Assembly: GCF_014653435.1 (NCBI RefSeq)
Contig: NZ_BNAO01000002.1
Span: forward strand, 251,633 to 315,632
Direction of reading: 5' to 3'
From: Alishewanella longhuensis
GTDB lineage: Bacteria > Pseudomonadota > Gammaproteobacteria > Enterobacterales > Alteromonadaceae
DNA: 64,000 nt
The notes under the pieces were generated by a model. That model was not told where the DNA came from. It made no database searches and was given only the letters and a program-made list of their open reading frames with translations. Shown one piece after another: positions 17,367-25,503 of the stretch. Numbering within the stretch: position 1 is the stretch's first letter; every line of letters begins with the position of its first letter. Made by a program: the position numbers and the translations under genes.

Positions 17367-18195
17367 ACCTATATTGTTGCTTTATCTTGACCAACATGCG
17401 CGAAAATACCCCTAATAACAGTCTCTGATGTTCACTATAGTAATGATGTTGCTTTACAGAATCAAAACCTACGAATCCAAATAACTCTGTATCCGCTAAA
17501 ATCGGCAAAGCCAACAAGCTCTTAATACCCTGCGGTTGTAACAGTTGTTTTAACGCGTCGCCGTGAGGCAACGACGGCACATCAGGGATATACATCTCGC
17601 CACCTCGTTGATGCGCATTCACCCATTGCGGTATTGCGGTTAACGGCACCTGCTGCAAATTATTAATCTCCGGGACAATGCCATTAGCGCACCATTCAAA
17701 GGTATTAGAACACGTTTGTTTGTTAAAATCATAATCAAAGATATATACCCTATCAGCCGCTACAGCTGAACCCAACTGGGCCAAAGTCTGATTAAGTAAC
17801 ACAGGTAACTCATCATTTTCTATGCCGATAAAACGCTGAGCAATATCTAGCATCAATGCGGTAAGTGATTGGGTGTCCATCGCGGAATCGGCTCTAAATA
17901 CCGACATGTTCACATTAGGTATTTGATGTAAGGTAATCAACAGCAGACCAATATCAGGCGCATAACTTTGCACCTGATAACTAAGGGAAGTATTGACCGA
18001 ATAATATACCGCACGCCGATTAAAATCCTCTGCTTGGCATAATTGCAATTGCTCAGAGCTTAAACCAGTGACTACTTTAAAAACCGCGTTAGCCGCGACA
18101 AATTCCGCTTGCTCAGGCTGCTCCTGAGGACTACGAAATAAAGCACAAGCAAAAGGAGCTTGGCGCCACCATTGAAAATAGTCGATTTTAGACAT
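17335..18195 (-). CDS. GAF-domain protein
   Basis: 286 residues, soluble. Residues 1-95 look like a degenerate PAS-type region (WWRQAPFACALFRSP... VVTGLSSEQL). About 115-275 is a GAF domain: LGSAVAADRVYIFDYD near 145, PQWVNAHQRGGEMYIPDVPSLP near 190, IKSLLALPILADTELFGFVGFD near 225. No GGDEF, EAL or kinase domain follows, so it is a free-standing sensor; ligand and partner unknown. It overlaps a small membrane protein gene downstream and lies 48 bases past maiA. Confidence 0.85.
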   Translation of the reverse strand: MSKIDYFQWWRQAPFACALFRSPQEQPEQAEFVAANAVFKVVTGLSSEQLQLCQAEDFNRRAVYYSVNTSLSYQVQSYAPDIGLLLITLHQIPNVNMSVFRADSAMDTQSLTALMLDIAQRFIGIENDELPVLLNQTLAQLGSAVAADRVYIFDYDFNKQTCSNTFEWCANGIVPEINNLQQVPLTAIPQWVNAHQRGGEMYIPDVPSLPHGDALKQLLQPQGIKSLLALPILADTELFGFVGFDSVKQHHYYSEHQRLLLGVFSRMLVKIKQQYRFESAIPQTLA

Positions 18196-18243
18196 CCTGT
18201 TACATCCGACAATATAGGGCGATAGAAAGCAAAAAGCATTCTG

Positions 18244-18885
18244 CTAAATCATGGCGTCTGGCTGCTGCTCAGGTGCAGCCAAGGCAAAGGCAGCTAACTG
18301 CTGACAATGTTGATAAATGCGATGAATGTGCGGATAGCTTTGCATATCTAAGTTAAAACGCAAAGCATTATAAACCTGTGGTACCAAACAGACATCCGCT
18401 AGCGAAATTTGGTTACCATAGCAATATTCGCCGCACGTAAGAGAAAGGCGCTGCTCTAAAGCAGTAAAACCTATTGTTAACCAATGCTGGATCCAGGCTA
18501 ATTTCTGCTGCTCATTAAGCGCTAATGGTCCAGTAAGATATTGCAGTACCCGTAAATTGTTTAAAGGATGAATATCACACGCAATATCTAAGGCCAAAGC
18601 TCTAACCTCTGCCCGGCCCTTAGCATCTGTCGGTAACAGCGCAGGCTCAGGGTATACTTCTTCCAAATATTCAATAATCGCTAATGACTGGTTTAAGCTC
18701 AGGTTATCATCCTGCAATACTGGCAACAACTGCGCCGGGTTGAGTAATTGATAATCTGCATGATGTTGCTGTCCGCCATCCTGCAACAGATGCACGGGTA
18801 TGGTTTCAAAGCCAAGCTGCTTCAAATGCAGCGCTATTCGCACCCGATAAGCGGCAGATGAACGCCAGTAACTATAGAGTTTCAT
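18244..18885 (-). CDS. maiA: Maleylacetoacetate isomerase (zeta-class GST)
   Basis: 213 residues. Isomerises maleylacetoacetate to fumarylacetoacetate in tyrosine degradation. The zeta-GST signature is YSYWRSSAAYRVRIAL at the N-terminus with the double-serine active site; QSLAIIEYLEE lies near 65 and the helical C-terminal domain from about 85. It is the last gene of the Phe/Tyr cluster, set apart from fahA by a strong terminator, so it may have its own promoter or receive read-through. Confidence 0.95.
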   Translation of the reverse strand: MKLYSYWRSSAAYRVRIALHLKQLGFETIPVHLLQDGGQQHHADYQLLNPAQLLPVLQDDNLSLNQSLAIIEYLEEVYPEPALLPTDAKGRAEVRALALDIACDIHPLNNLRVLQYLTGPLALNEQQKLAWIQHWLTIGFTALEQRLSLTCGEYCYGNQISLADVCLVPQVYNALRFNLDMQSYPHIHRIYQHCQQLAAFALAAPEQQPDAMI

Positions 18886-18896
18886 AAGCTAGCTCC

Positions 18897-18928
18897 AAAA
18901 AACAGCCCGCAGCTAAGCCGCTGCGGGC
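18897..18928 (-). terminator. Rho-independent terminator between fahA and maiA
   Basis: Nine-base perfect stem GCCCGCAGC / GCTGCGGGC with a six-base loop, followed on the minus strand by GTTTTTT. It ends the hppD-hmgA-fahA transcript before maiA. Confidence 0.85.
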
Positions 18929-18958
18929 AAGTGTTAACATTGAGTCACAATGGTAACG

Positions 18959-19978
18959 CTATTTTTTTCTGTACTCTACTACCTGCTGCTCGATAGCACC
19001 AAAAATGCTCTGGCCTTGCTCGTCCAACATCTCTAAACGAATGCGGTCACCAAACTGCATAAACCGAGTTGATGGTTTTCCATCACGAATGGTTTCAATC
19101 ATCCGGATCTCGGCAATACAGCTATAACCCACACCACCCTCTGCAATAGCAGTACCGTAAGCCGTACCCTGCTTGTTAGACACAGTACCTGAGCCGATAA
19201 TAGCGCCAGCGCCCAGGTTACGGGTTTTCGCCGCATGCGCCACTAACTCACCAAAGTGGAAGGTCATATCAACACCGGCATTGGGCTTACCAAACAGCTC
19301 GCCATTGTAGGTTGATAATAACGGCAAATGTAACTTACCTTCACGCCAATATTGACCTAACTCTTCTGGGGTTACGGCTACCGGACTAAAACTTGAGGCA
19401 GGTTTAGACTGGAAAAAGCCAAAGCCTTTAGCCAGCTCGTTAGGAATTAAACCGCGCAAGGACACATCATTTACCAGCATCAGCAAACGGATTTTCCCTA
19501 ACGCCTCTTTTGCAGTGCAGCCCATCGCCACATCATCAGTGATGACTGCGACTTCACCCTCAAAATCAATACCATGCTCGGTACTAATCGCCTCTATTGG
19601 ATCGCGTGGGCCAATAAAATCGTCTGAGCCGCCCTGATACATCAGCGGATCAGTCCAGAAAGTCTCTGGCATCTCGGCATTACGGGCTTTACGCACCAAC
19701 TCGACATGATTGACATAGGCACTGCCATCCGCCCATTGATAAGCGCGTGGCAAAGGCGACTCACACTCGGCCTGGTTAAAGGCTTGCTCACCGTTAACGG
19801 AGCCAGCATTTAATGCCTGGTAGATCTCCGCGGCTTTCGGTGCTAACACAGCCCAGTGATCTAACAACTGCTGCAGGGTGCTTGCGATATGCGGGATAGC
19901 GATACAACGCGTTAGATCGCGACTTACGACAACCAGCTGACCATCACGGGTCTGATTTTTTAAACTTGCTAACTTCAT
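18959..19978 (-). CDS. fahA: Fumarylacetoacetate hydrolase family protein
   Basis: 339 residues. Predicted to split fumarylacetoacetate into fumarate and acetoacetate. The FAH fold is seen in DFEGEVAVITDDVAMG near 137 (metal-binding carboxylates), LVNDVSLRG near 163, and GSGTVSNKQG near 260. It is clearly shorter than the classical fumarylacetoacetase of about 420 residues, matching the short bacterial form. Position between hmgA and maiA supports the assignment. Confidence 0.92.
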   Translation of the reverse strand: MKLASLKNQTRDGQLVVVSRDLTRCIAIPHIASTLQQLLDHWAVLAPKAAEIYQALNAGSVNGEQAFNQAECESPLPRAYQWADGSAYVNHVELVRKARNAEMPETFWTDPLMYQGGSDDFIGPRDPIEAISTEHGIDFEGEVAVITDDVAMGCTAKEALGKIRLLMLVNDVSLRGLIPNELAKGFGFFQSKPASSFSPVAVTPEELGQYWREGKLHLPLLSTYNGELFGKPNAGVDMTFHFGELVAHAAKTRNLGAGAIIGSGTVSNKQGTAYGTAIAEGGVGYSCIAEIRMIETIRDGKPSTRFMQFGDRIRLEMLDEQGQSIFGAIEQQVVEYRKK

Positions 19979-19999
19979 TGCTATTCCTTAATCGGCCAC

Positions 20000-21133
20000 T
20001 TAGCCTTTAACTTGCCAGCTATTAACATATTCCGGATTTTCGGTCGTCAGTGCCGCTTCTCCCACTTCCAACGCATCGCGGGTATCGAGCATTACAGCCA
20101 CCTCATCAGTAAATTTTTTCCGGTACTCTTGTCCGGCCAGAAAAGCTTTCGGGTGAGGTCCGTGCGTAAAACCTGCAGGATGAAAAGTCACCATGCCTTT
20201 TTCAATATTATCACGGCTAAAAAAGTCACCGGCGTGATAGAACAGCACTTCGTCATAATCATCATTATTGTGATAAAACGGCACTTTTAACGCGCCAGGA
20301 TCGCTCTCAATTGGCCTTGGCACAAAGGTACACACCACAAAACGCTGTGCCACAAAAGTAGTATGTGCCGAAGGAGGTAAATGATAGCGGTGACTCATTA
20401 GCGGTCGGATATCACGCCAGTTAATTCGCATTACCGCTAAGTCGCCATGCCAGCCGATCGCATCCAGTGGATTATAAGGATACGTAATCACCGATACCTG
20501 ATTATGCCGTTTAACTTCTACCTGCCATGTCTGTTCACTGTATTGCGCCTGAAAAGCCGCATCAATTTTTGGCGTGTCCAGCATCGCTGGATCAAAGATA
20601 GCATGATTACCTACCAAACCTTTTTCAGGTAGCTGATAGCTATCATTAGTGGCTTCAATTAGCACCACAAACAAGGGCTCTAAAGGTTCTAAACGCCACA
20701 TGGTAGAGCGTGGGATCACTACATAATCGCCATCACGCAGCGTTAAGTGTCCATAATCACAGTATAGCTCAGCACTGCCTTCATGGATAAACAACAGTTC
20801 ATCACCATCGGCATTTCGCGCCAGCCGCGTCATCTTTTCCGCTAAACGCCAGGTGCGGAATTTACAATGGGCATTGTGCAATAACAACGGCACCGCCCAT
20901 GGCGACTGGGTGCTGACATCGGCTAAGGCGTTAAAATCAAATAAACGTGGTCTTAACGGGCCTTGCCAATCACTCCACCCTGTAGGGGCATGCCGGTGAT
21001 GGAAATGGGTTGCTGGCCCAAAAAAACCGCTACGGCCGGCTTCCCGCTCGTAAATACCCTGCTCGGGAAAATCGGCATGAGCCTGCCGTGATACATCACC
21101 TTCCTTCAGTGGAAACGATGCCCATTTACGCAT
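20000..21133 (-). CDS. hmgA: Homogentisate 1,2-dioxygenase
   Basis: 377 residues, cupin-fold, non-haem iron enzyme opening the homogentisate ring to maleylacetoacetate. Family words: ATHFHHRHAPTGW near 41, DELLFIHEGSAELYCDYGHL near 110, HRYHLPPSAHTTFVAQ near 247, DEVLFYHAGDFFSRDN near 294 and HPAGFTHGPHP near 318, which supplies iron ligands. Shorter than the 430-residue classical enzymes. It overlaps the end of hppD by 8 bases and precedes fahA by 21. Confidence 0.95.
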   Translation of the reverse strand: MRKWASFPLKEGDVSRQAHADFPEQGIYEREAGRSGFFGPATHFHHRHAPTGWSDWQGPLRPRLFDFNALADVSTQSPWAVPLLLHNAHCKFRTWRLAEKMTRLARNADGDELLFIHEGSAELYCDYGHLTLRDGDYVVIPRSTMWRLEPLEPLFVVLIEATNDSYQLPEKGLVGNHAIFDPAMLDTPKIDAAFQAQYSEQTWQVEVKRHNQVSVITYPYNPLDAIGWHGDLAVMRINWRDIRPLMSHRYHLPPSAHTTFVAQRFVVCTFVPRPIESDPGALKVPFYHNNDDYDEVLFYHAGDFFSRDNIEKGMVTFHPAGFTHGPHPKAFLAGQEYRKKFTDEVAVMLDTRDALEVGEAALTTENPEYVNSWQVKG

Positions 21134-22199
21134 TGCTTAATACTCCGCGCTGAATTTGATCTTCTTCAATAGATTCAAACAAGGCTTTAAAGTTACCTTC
21201 ACCAAAACCCTCGTTACCCTTACGCTGGATAATTTCAAAGAACACCGGGCCAATCACCGTTTTGGTAAAGATTTGCAGTAAAATGCCATCTTTCATCGGT
21301 GCACCGTCAATTAGAATACGCAGTTCACGCAGCTGCTCTAAATCTTCGGTGTGGCCTTCTACCCGGGCATTCACCTTATTGTAATAAGTTTCTGGCGTTG
21401 GCATAAACTCCATGCCACGCTCGCGTAAGGTCCGTACCGTTTGATAAATATCATCGGTAGTAAGCGCAATATGCTGAATACCTTCGCCATTATATTCACG
21501 GATAAATTCTTCAATCTGTGATTTATCGTCTGAAGATTCATTGATAGGGATGCGAATTTTACCACATGGCGCTGTCATGGCGCGTGATACCAGACCCGTT
21601 AACTTACCTTCAATGTCAAAATAACGGATTTCACGGAAATTGCCGATTTTTTCATAAAAACCAGACCATAAATTCATATTACCGCGCATGACGTTATGTG
21701 TAAGATGATCTAACACATCCAAGCCAACACCGTGCTTAGCCATCTCAACCTGCCAGTTATCATAGTACTTAAAGTCGATATCATAGACAGAGCTGGCACC
21801 ATAGCGGTCAACAAAATACAGTAAACTACTACCAATGCCATAAACGGCTGGAATATTAAGCTCCATCGGACCAATTTGGTTCTTGTACTCTTTGGCGCCA
21901 TTAGCCAAAGCATGCGATAACGCGGCAGCGGCATCTTTTACCCGAAAGGCCATAGCACAAACTGATGGGCCATGCTTGCGGGCAAATTCTTCTGCCTGGG
22001 AATTTGGCTCTGCATTAATAATAAAATTAATATCGCCCTGCTTATACAGCCAGGCTTGTTTAGAGCGGTGTTTTGCCACTTCGGTAAAACCCAGTGACGA
22101 AAATAAGTCTTTTAATTTCTGAATACCCACGGCGTCGGCAGCGGTATATTCTACAAACTCAAAACCATCGGTACCCAATGGATTAATGTGATCAGTCAT
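21126..22199 (-). CDS. hppD: 4-hydroxyphenylpyruvate dioxygenase
   Basis: 357 residues from the ATG at 22199. Converts 4-hydroxyphenylpyruvate to homogentisate. Two vicinal-oxygen-chelate halves; iron ligands expected at the His of LDHLTHNV near 163, the His of GIQHIALTTDD near 243 and the Glu of VFFEIIQRKG near 325. The frame stays open to 22355, but that 52-residue extension has no family character and crosses the promoter region. A weak TyrR-like box lies about 120 bases upstream. Confidence 0.96.
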   Translation of the reverse strand: MTDHINPLGTDGFEFVEYTAADAVGIQKLKDLFSSLGFTEVAKHRSKQAWLYKQGDINFIINAEPNSQAEEFARKHGPSVCAMAFRVKDAAAALSHALANGAKEYKNQIGPMELNIPAVYGIGSSLLYFVDRYGASSVYDIDFKYYDNWQVEMAKHGVGLDVLDHLTHNVMRGNMNLWSGFYEKIGNFREIRYFDIEGKLTGLVSRAMTAPCGKIRIPINESSDDKSQIEEFIREYNGEGIQHIALTTDDIYQTVRTLRERGMEFMPTPETYYNKVNARVEGHTEDLEQLRELRILIDGAPMKDGILLQIFTKTVIGPVFFEIIQRKGNEGFGEGNFKALFESIEEDQIQRGVLSNA

Positions 22200-22318
22200 T
22201 GCTCTACTCCTGTCTTTTATCAAAGCAATTTGCTTTTTGTGGGCATTATCATGCGCTAGCGCCATAAAAAAGGAAGAGGCGTCACAGTAACAACCTAAAG
22301 CAAGCCGATTGACGAAAA

Positions 22319-22336
22319 TGTACAAGAAGCCATACA
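22319..22336 (-). promoter_or_regulatory. Possible TyrR box upstream of hppD
   Basis: TGTACA-AGAAGC-CATACA compared with TGTAAA-N6-TTTACA matches 9 of 12 conserved positions at the right spacing. It lies between tyrR and hppD. Weak on its own; context raises it. Confidence 0.4.
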
Positions 22337-22361
22337 AAAACCGCGTTTTTAGCAAAGCATA

Positions 22362-22395
22362 AACAGAAAGGCCGTCAGCTCTGGCTGACGGCCTT
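22362..22395 (-). terminator. Rho-independent terminator after tyrR
   Basis: Twelve-base perfect stem AAGGCCGTCAGC / GCTGACGGCCTT with a TCTG loop, followed on the minus strand by TTTCTGTTTA. It lies 33 bases past the tyrR stop, ahead of hppD. Confidence 0.85.
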
Positions 22396-22427
22396 ACAAA
22401 AGTACAGCTTTTAGCACAAAAGCGTAT

Positions 22428-23990
22428 TTAAATTTTTACGCTCTTGCGATTAATGCCATAATCGCGCAGCTTATTAGCAACAGCGGTATGGCTTAAACCA
22501 AGCTTTTTCGCTAACTGGCGCGAACTTGGGTAGGCCGGAAACAACTTACGTAACAAGTTGGCTTCAAAATGTTTTACAGCTTCATCCAAAGTGCCATCAA
22601 AATCTTGTTCTAAATAGCCAAAGTCACTGGTGTAACTGGGTAACTGCAAATGGTGTTTATCCAGCTCGTTACCATCCAGTAAGGTAACTGCCCGATACAA
22701 GGCGTTTTCTAATTGCCGCACATTACCGGGCCACGGATACTGCTGCAAAAATTGGCTGCAGTTTTCGGTCAGTTTGGGCGCTTTGCGTCCTAACCTTGCC
22801 GCGTAACGGGCGATAAAAAATTCTGCGAGCGGCACCACATCTTGTTTACGTTCACGTAATGGCGGCAAATTAAGCGTCAGCACATTTAAACGGTAAAATA
22901 GATCTTCCCGAAATTTGTGTTCTTGTACCATCGTAGGCAAATCTTTTTGTGTGGTGCAGAGCACCCGCACATCAACTCGAACCTCTTGCTCTTCACCTAC
23001 GCGGCGAAAACTGCCATCTTGTAAAAAGCGTAACAGCTTAGTTTGCAGCTGATGCGACATCTCCCCCACTTCATCTAAAAAGACGGTGCCACCATTCGCT
23101 TGCTCAAAAATGCCTTTTTTTCCTTCTGCCGTACCGGGGAAAGCATTGGGCCCGTAGCCAAATAACTCAGATTCAGCGACATTATCTGGCATAGAGGCGC
23201 AAGGTACCGTTAAAAAAGGTTTAGTATGCCGACTGCCGGCAGCATGGCAGGCTCTGGCGAGCAACTCTTTGCCAGTACCCGTTTCGCCCATGATCAGAAT
23301 AGGAGCATCTAACTGCGCCATACGTTTTGCCTCACGCACCACTTTGCGCATGGTATTACTGCTGGCCTGAATATTGTTGAAGCTTTCTTGATCGCCTTTT
23401 TTAAAGGCAATCATATGCTGACCTAACCGGCTTTCCGATTTAAGATTAATTACCGCGCCAGCCAGGATCTCGTTACCGCTTTCATCCGGCACCAGCACAG
23501 GTAGGATATCGGCGATAAAACGCTTGTTATGAATTTCAAAACGACGGGTTTGCGCCAGCACATCCTCGCCTTCCAGCCAGCGTAAAAAATTAAAGCCCTT
23601 CACCATACCTTGTAAAGATTGGCCAGCAATATCTTCTCTGGCGACAGAGAGCGCTTCTAACGCAGCATCATTAATTACCGTTACATTAGCTTTAATATCA
23701 ATGGCAATAAGACCATCTGGCAAAGTTCTAAGCAAGGTCAGCAATTCATTATGCTCGCGCTCAGATGGCATAAAGGCAGTAGTTTTTACATCTTCCACGC
23801 CATTGATGCGGCGCATCTTCGCCATCAACTCCTGAAATTGTTCAAAGTTAACCGTAGGAAAAGAAACATAGATTTTATTTAACGAGGGATCGACCTCGAT
23901 ACCACGCAGATCCAACTGGTAACCTACCAGGATATTTAATACTTCCTGAGCAAGACCCAGTCGATTTTGACAAAGAATTTCTAAACGCAT
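22428..23990 (-). CDS. tyrR: TyrR-type aromatic amino-acid regulator
   Basis: 520 residues from the ATG at 23990 (MRLEILC). Order: ACT domain about 1-75, PAS about 80-190, AAA+ domain about 205-430 with Walker A GETGTGKELL, and a C-terminal helix-turn-helix RQLAKKLGLSHTAVANKL near 495. The sigma-54-contact GAFTGA is replaced by NAFPGTAEGKKG, as expected of TyrR, which works on sigma-70 promoters. It is flanked by the Phe and Tyr degradation genes it probably controls; possible boxes lie on both sides. Confidence 0.95.
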   Translation of the reverse strand: MRLEILCQNRLGLAQEVLNILVGYQLDLRGIEVDPSLNKIYVSFPTVNFEQFQELMAKMRRINGVEDVKTTAFMPSEREHNELLTLLRTLPDGLIAIDIKANVTVINDAALEALSVAREDIAGQSLQGMVKGFNFLRWLEGEDVLAQTRRFEIHNKRFIADILPVLVPDESGNEILAGAVINLKSESRLGQHMIAFKKGDQESFNNIQASSNTMRKVVREAKRMAQLDAPILIMGETGTGKELLARACHAAGSRHTKPFLTVPCASMPDNVAESELFGYGPNAFPGTAEGKKGIFEQANGGTVFLDEVGEMSHQLQTKLLRFLQDGSFRRVGEEQEVRVDVRVLCTTQKDLPTMVQEHKFREDLFYRLNVLTLNLPPLRERKQDVVPLAEFFIARYAARLGRKAPKLTENCSQFLQQYPWPGNVRQLENALYRAVTLLDGNELDKHHLQLPSYTSDFGYLEQDFDGTLDEAVKHFEANLLRKLFPAYPSSRQLAKKLGLSHTAVANKLRDYGINRKSVKI

Positions 23991-24061
23991 AACTGCTATA
24001 CACCTTTGACTGAACCGATGTAGCATAATACGTTATAGATCGGCTAACAGACCAGAGTTAT

Positions 24062-24079
24062 TGTAAACAAATATGAACA
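24062..24079 (-). promoter_or_regulatory. Possible TyrR box upstream of tyrR
   Basis: TGTAAA-CAAATA-TGAACA on the plus strand matches TGTAAA-N6-TTTACA at 10 of 12 conserved positions. It lies 72 bases upstream of the tyrR start and could serve autoregulation. Confidence 0.5.
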
Positions 24080-24130
24080 AAACACAGCAGAGGCAAATAG
24101 CCAACGGTGAAACGCGCGGTGTCTAGCTGC

Positions 24131-24171
24131 TCCCCAGAAAATTGCAGCACGTTAAGCTGTAACTTTCTGGG
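24131..24171 (-). terminator. Stem-loop after phhB
   Basis: CCCAGAAA (24133-24140) and TTTCTGGG (24164-24171) form a perfect eight-base stem around a second small stem (CAGC / GCTG). It begins a few bases past the phhB stop. No T tract, so termination efficiency is unclear. Confidence 0.5.
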
Positions 24172-24182
24172 AAGGGCGCATC

Positions 24183-24521
24183 TTAAACCAGGAGGGTGTC
24201 AGTTTTAGCGGCACAAATAAAGTCGTTCTTGTGTAACCCTTTAATTGAGTGTGACCACCAGGTTACGGTTAACTTACCCCACTCTAACAATAGGGCTGGG
24301 TGATGCCCTTCCGCTTCGGCCATTTCTGCGACTTTATTGTGAAAGGCCCAGGCTTGTTTAAAGTTCTTAAATTTATATAAACGTTCTAACTGTAAAATAC
24401 CATCACGGACTACCGGCGTCCAATCAGGTATTTGCCGCATCAGCTCTGGCAACTCAGCATCAGACACCTTAGGTGCATCAGCACGACAAGCCTCACATTG
24501 CATTTTAGTTAACTCTGTCAT
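24183..24521 (-). CDS. phhB: Pterin-4a-carbinolamine dehydratase
   Basis: 112 residues. Recycles the pterin cofactor oxidised by phenylalanine hydroxylase. Signature [20 protein letters not shown] near 75, carrying the active-site histidines, then GLHKNDF. A CEAC pair near the N-terminus (residues 9-12) is seen in many bacterial members. It starts 9 bases after phhA, the usual phhA-phhB operon. Confidence 0.96.
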   Translation of the reverse strand: MTELTKMQCEACRADAPKVSDAELPELMRQIPDWTPVVRDGILQLERLYKFKNFKQAWAFHNKVAEMAEAEGHHPALLLEWGKLTVTWWSHSIKGLHKNDFICAAKTDTLLV

Positions 24522-24530
24522 AACTCTATC

Positions 24531-25331
24531 CTAACTCGCTTGTTGTTCTTTTGGGGGAAACTTAGGGGCATGTAAGCCTAACGCTTTCGCTTGCTCAACT
24601 AGAGCCATCATATCCAACTTAGCCACGTCAAATAGTTCATCAATGTGGTTTAGCGTAAAATACACCGGCTGCATAATATCGATACGATACGGTGTTCTTA
24701 GTACTTCAAGCGCATTAAAAGGCTGCCGCTCTGGCACCTCAGACTGCAACGCATAAAGAGTTTCACCCGGTGAGGATAAAATTCCACCACCGTAAATACG
24801 TAAGCCCTCAGCCGTCTTGAGCAAACCGAACTCTATGGTAAACCAATATAAACGTGCCAAATACACCCGATCTTGTTTACTGGCCGCTAATCCCAGCTTA
24901 CCATAAGCATGAGTAAACTCAGCAAAGGCGGGATGAGTTAACATGGCGCAATGGCCAAAGATTTCGTGAAAAATGTCTGGCTCTTGCAAATAGTCAAATT
25001 CTTCGCGACTGCGAATAAAAGTCGCCACCGGAAAACGTTTATTAGCAAGTAACTCGAAAAATTTATCAAAACTAATCAGAGCGGGCACTTCTGCGCATTC
25101 CCAACCGGTGCATGCTTTTAGCACTTTGCTTACTTCAGCCAGCTGAGGAATGCGATCTTCTGGTAATTGCAGTTTTTGTAAGCCCACCATAAATTCTGAA
25201 CAAGCTTTGCCGTCAATCACTCCGAGCTGGCGGGTGATAAGTTCATGCCATATTTGATTTTCTTCATCACTCCAGTGGATAACACCATTGGCATCCGACT
25301 GACGCGACACATATTTATTGGTCTTAGTCAT
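24531..25331 (-). CDS. phhA: Phenylalanine 4-monooxygenase
   Basis: 266 residues, the compact bacterial catalytic domain without the regulatory ACT part. Hydroxylates phenylalanine to tyrosine with a pterin cofactor. Iron ligands: DIFHEIFGHCAML near 118-130 (two His) and WFTIEFGL near 163 (Glu). First gene of phhAB; upstream of tyrR, so phenylalanine is fed into the homogentisate pathway encoded beside it. Confidence 0.97.
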   Translation of the reverse strand: MTKTNKYVSRQSDANGVIHWSDEENQIWHELITRQLGVIDGKACSEFMVGLQKLQLPEDRIPQLAEVSKVLKACTGWECAEVPALISFDKFFELLANKRFPVATFIRSREEFDYLQEPDIFHEIFGHCAMLTHPAFAEFTHAYGKLGLAASKQDRVYLARLYWFTIEFGLLKTAEGLRIYGGGILSSPGETLYALQSEVPERQPFNALEVLRTPYRIDIMQPVYFTLNHIDELFDVAKLDMMALVEQAKALGLHAPKFPPKEQQAS

Positions 25332-25503
25332 ACACTACCTGTTGTTTTGAGCAAGGCGGCAACATACCGCAAGGCTGCCGACATTATTCTAGTAAAGGAG
25401 TCGGCTTTAGTGGTTCGGATACTAGTTGATAGTGCGCCAGGAGTTAATCCCAGCGCAGCGAAAACTCTACGTAGAAGGCGTAAAGTATAAGTTACAGTTA
25501 GCG

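Noticed and set aside
22200..22355. 52-residue extension of hppD
   Set aside because: No family similarity, and the region contains promoter-like and operator-like sequence; ATG at 22199 fits the family start.
25332..25503. Possible small gene or sigma-54 promoter upstream of phhA
   Set aside because: No frame with a ribosome site and no GG-N10-GC match at good quality.
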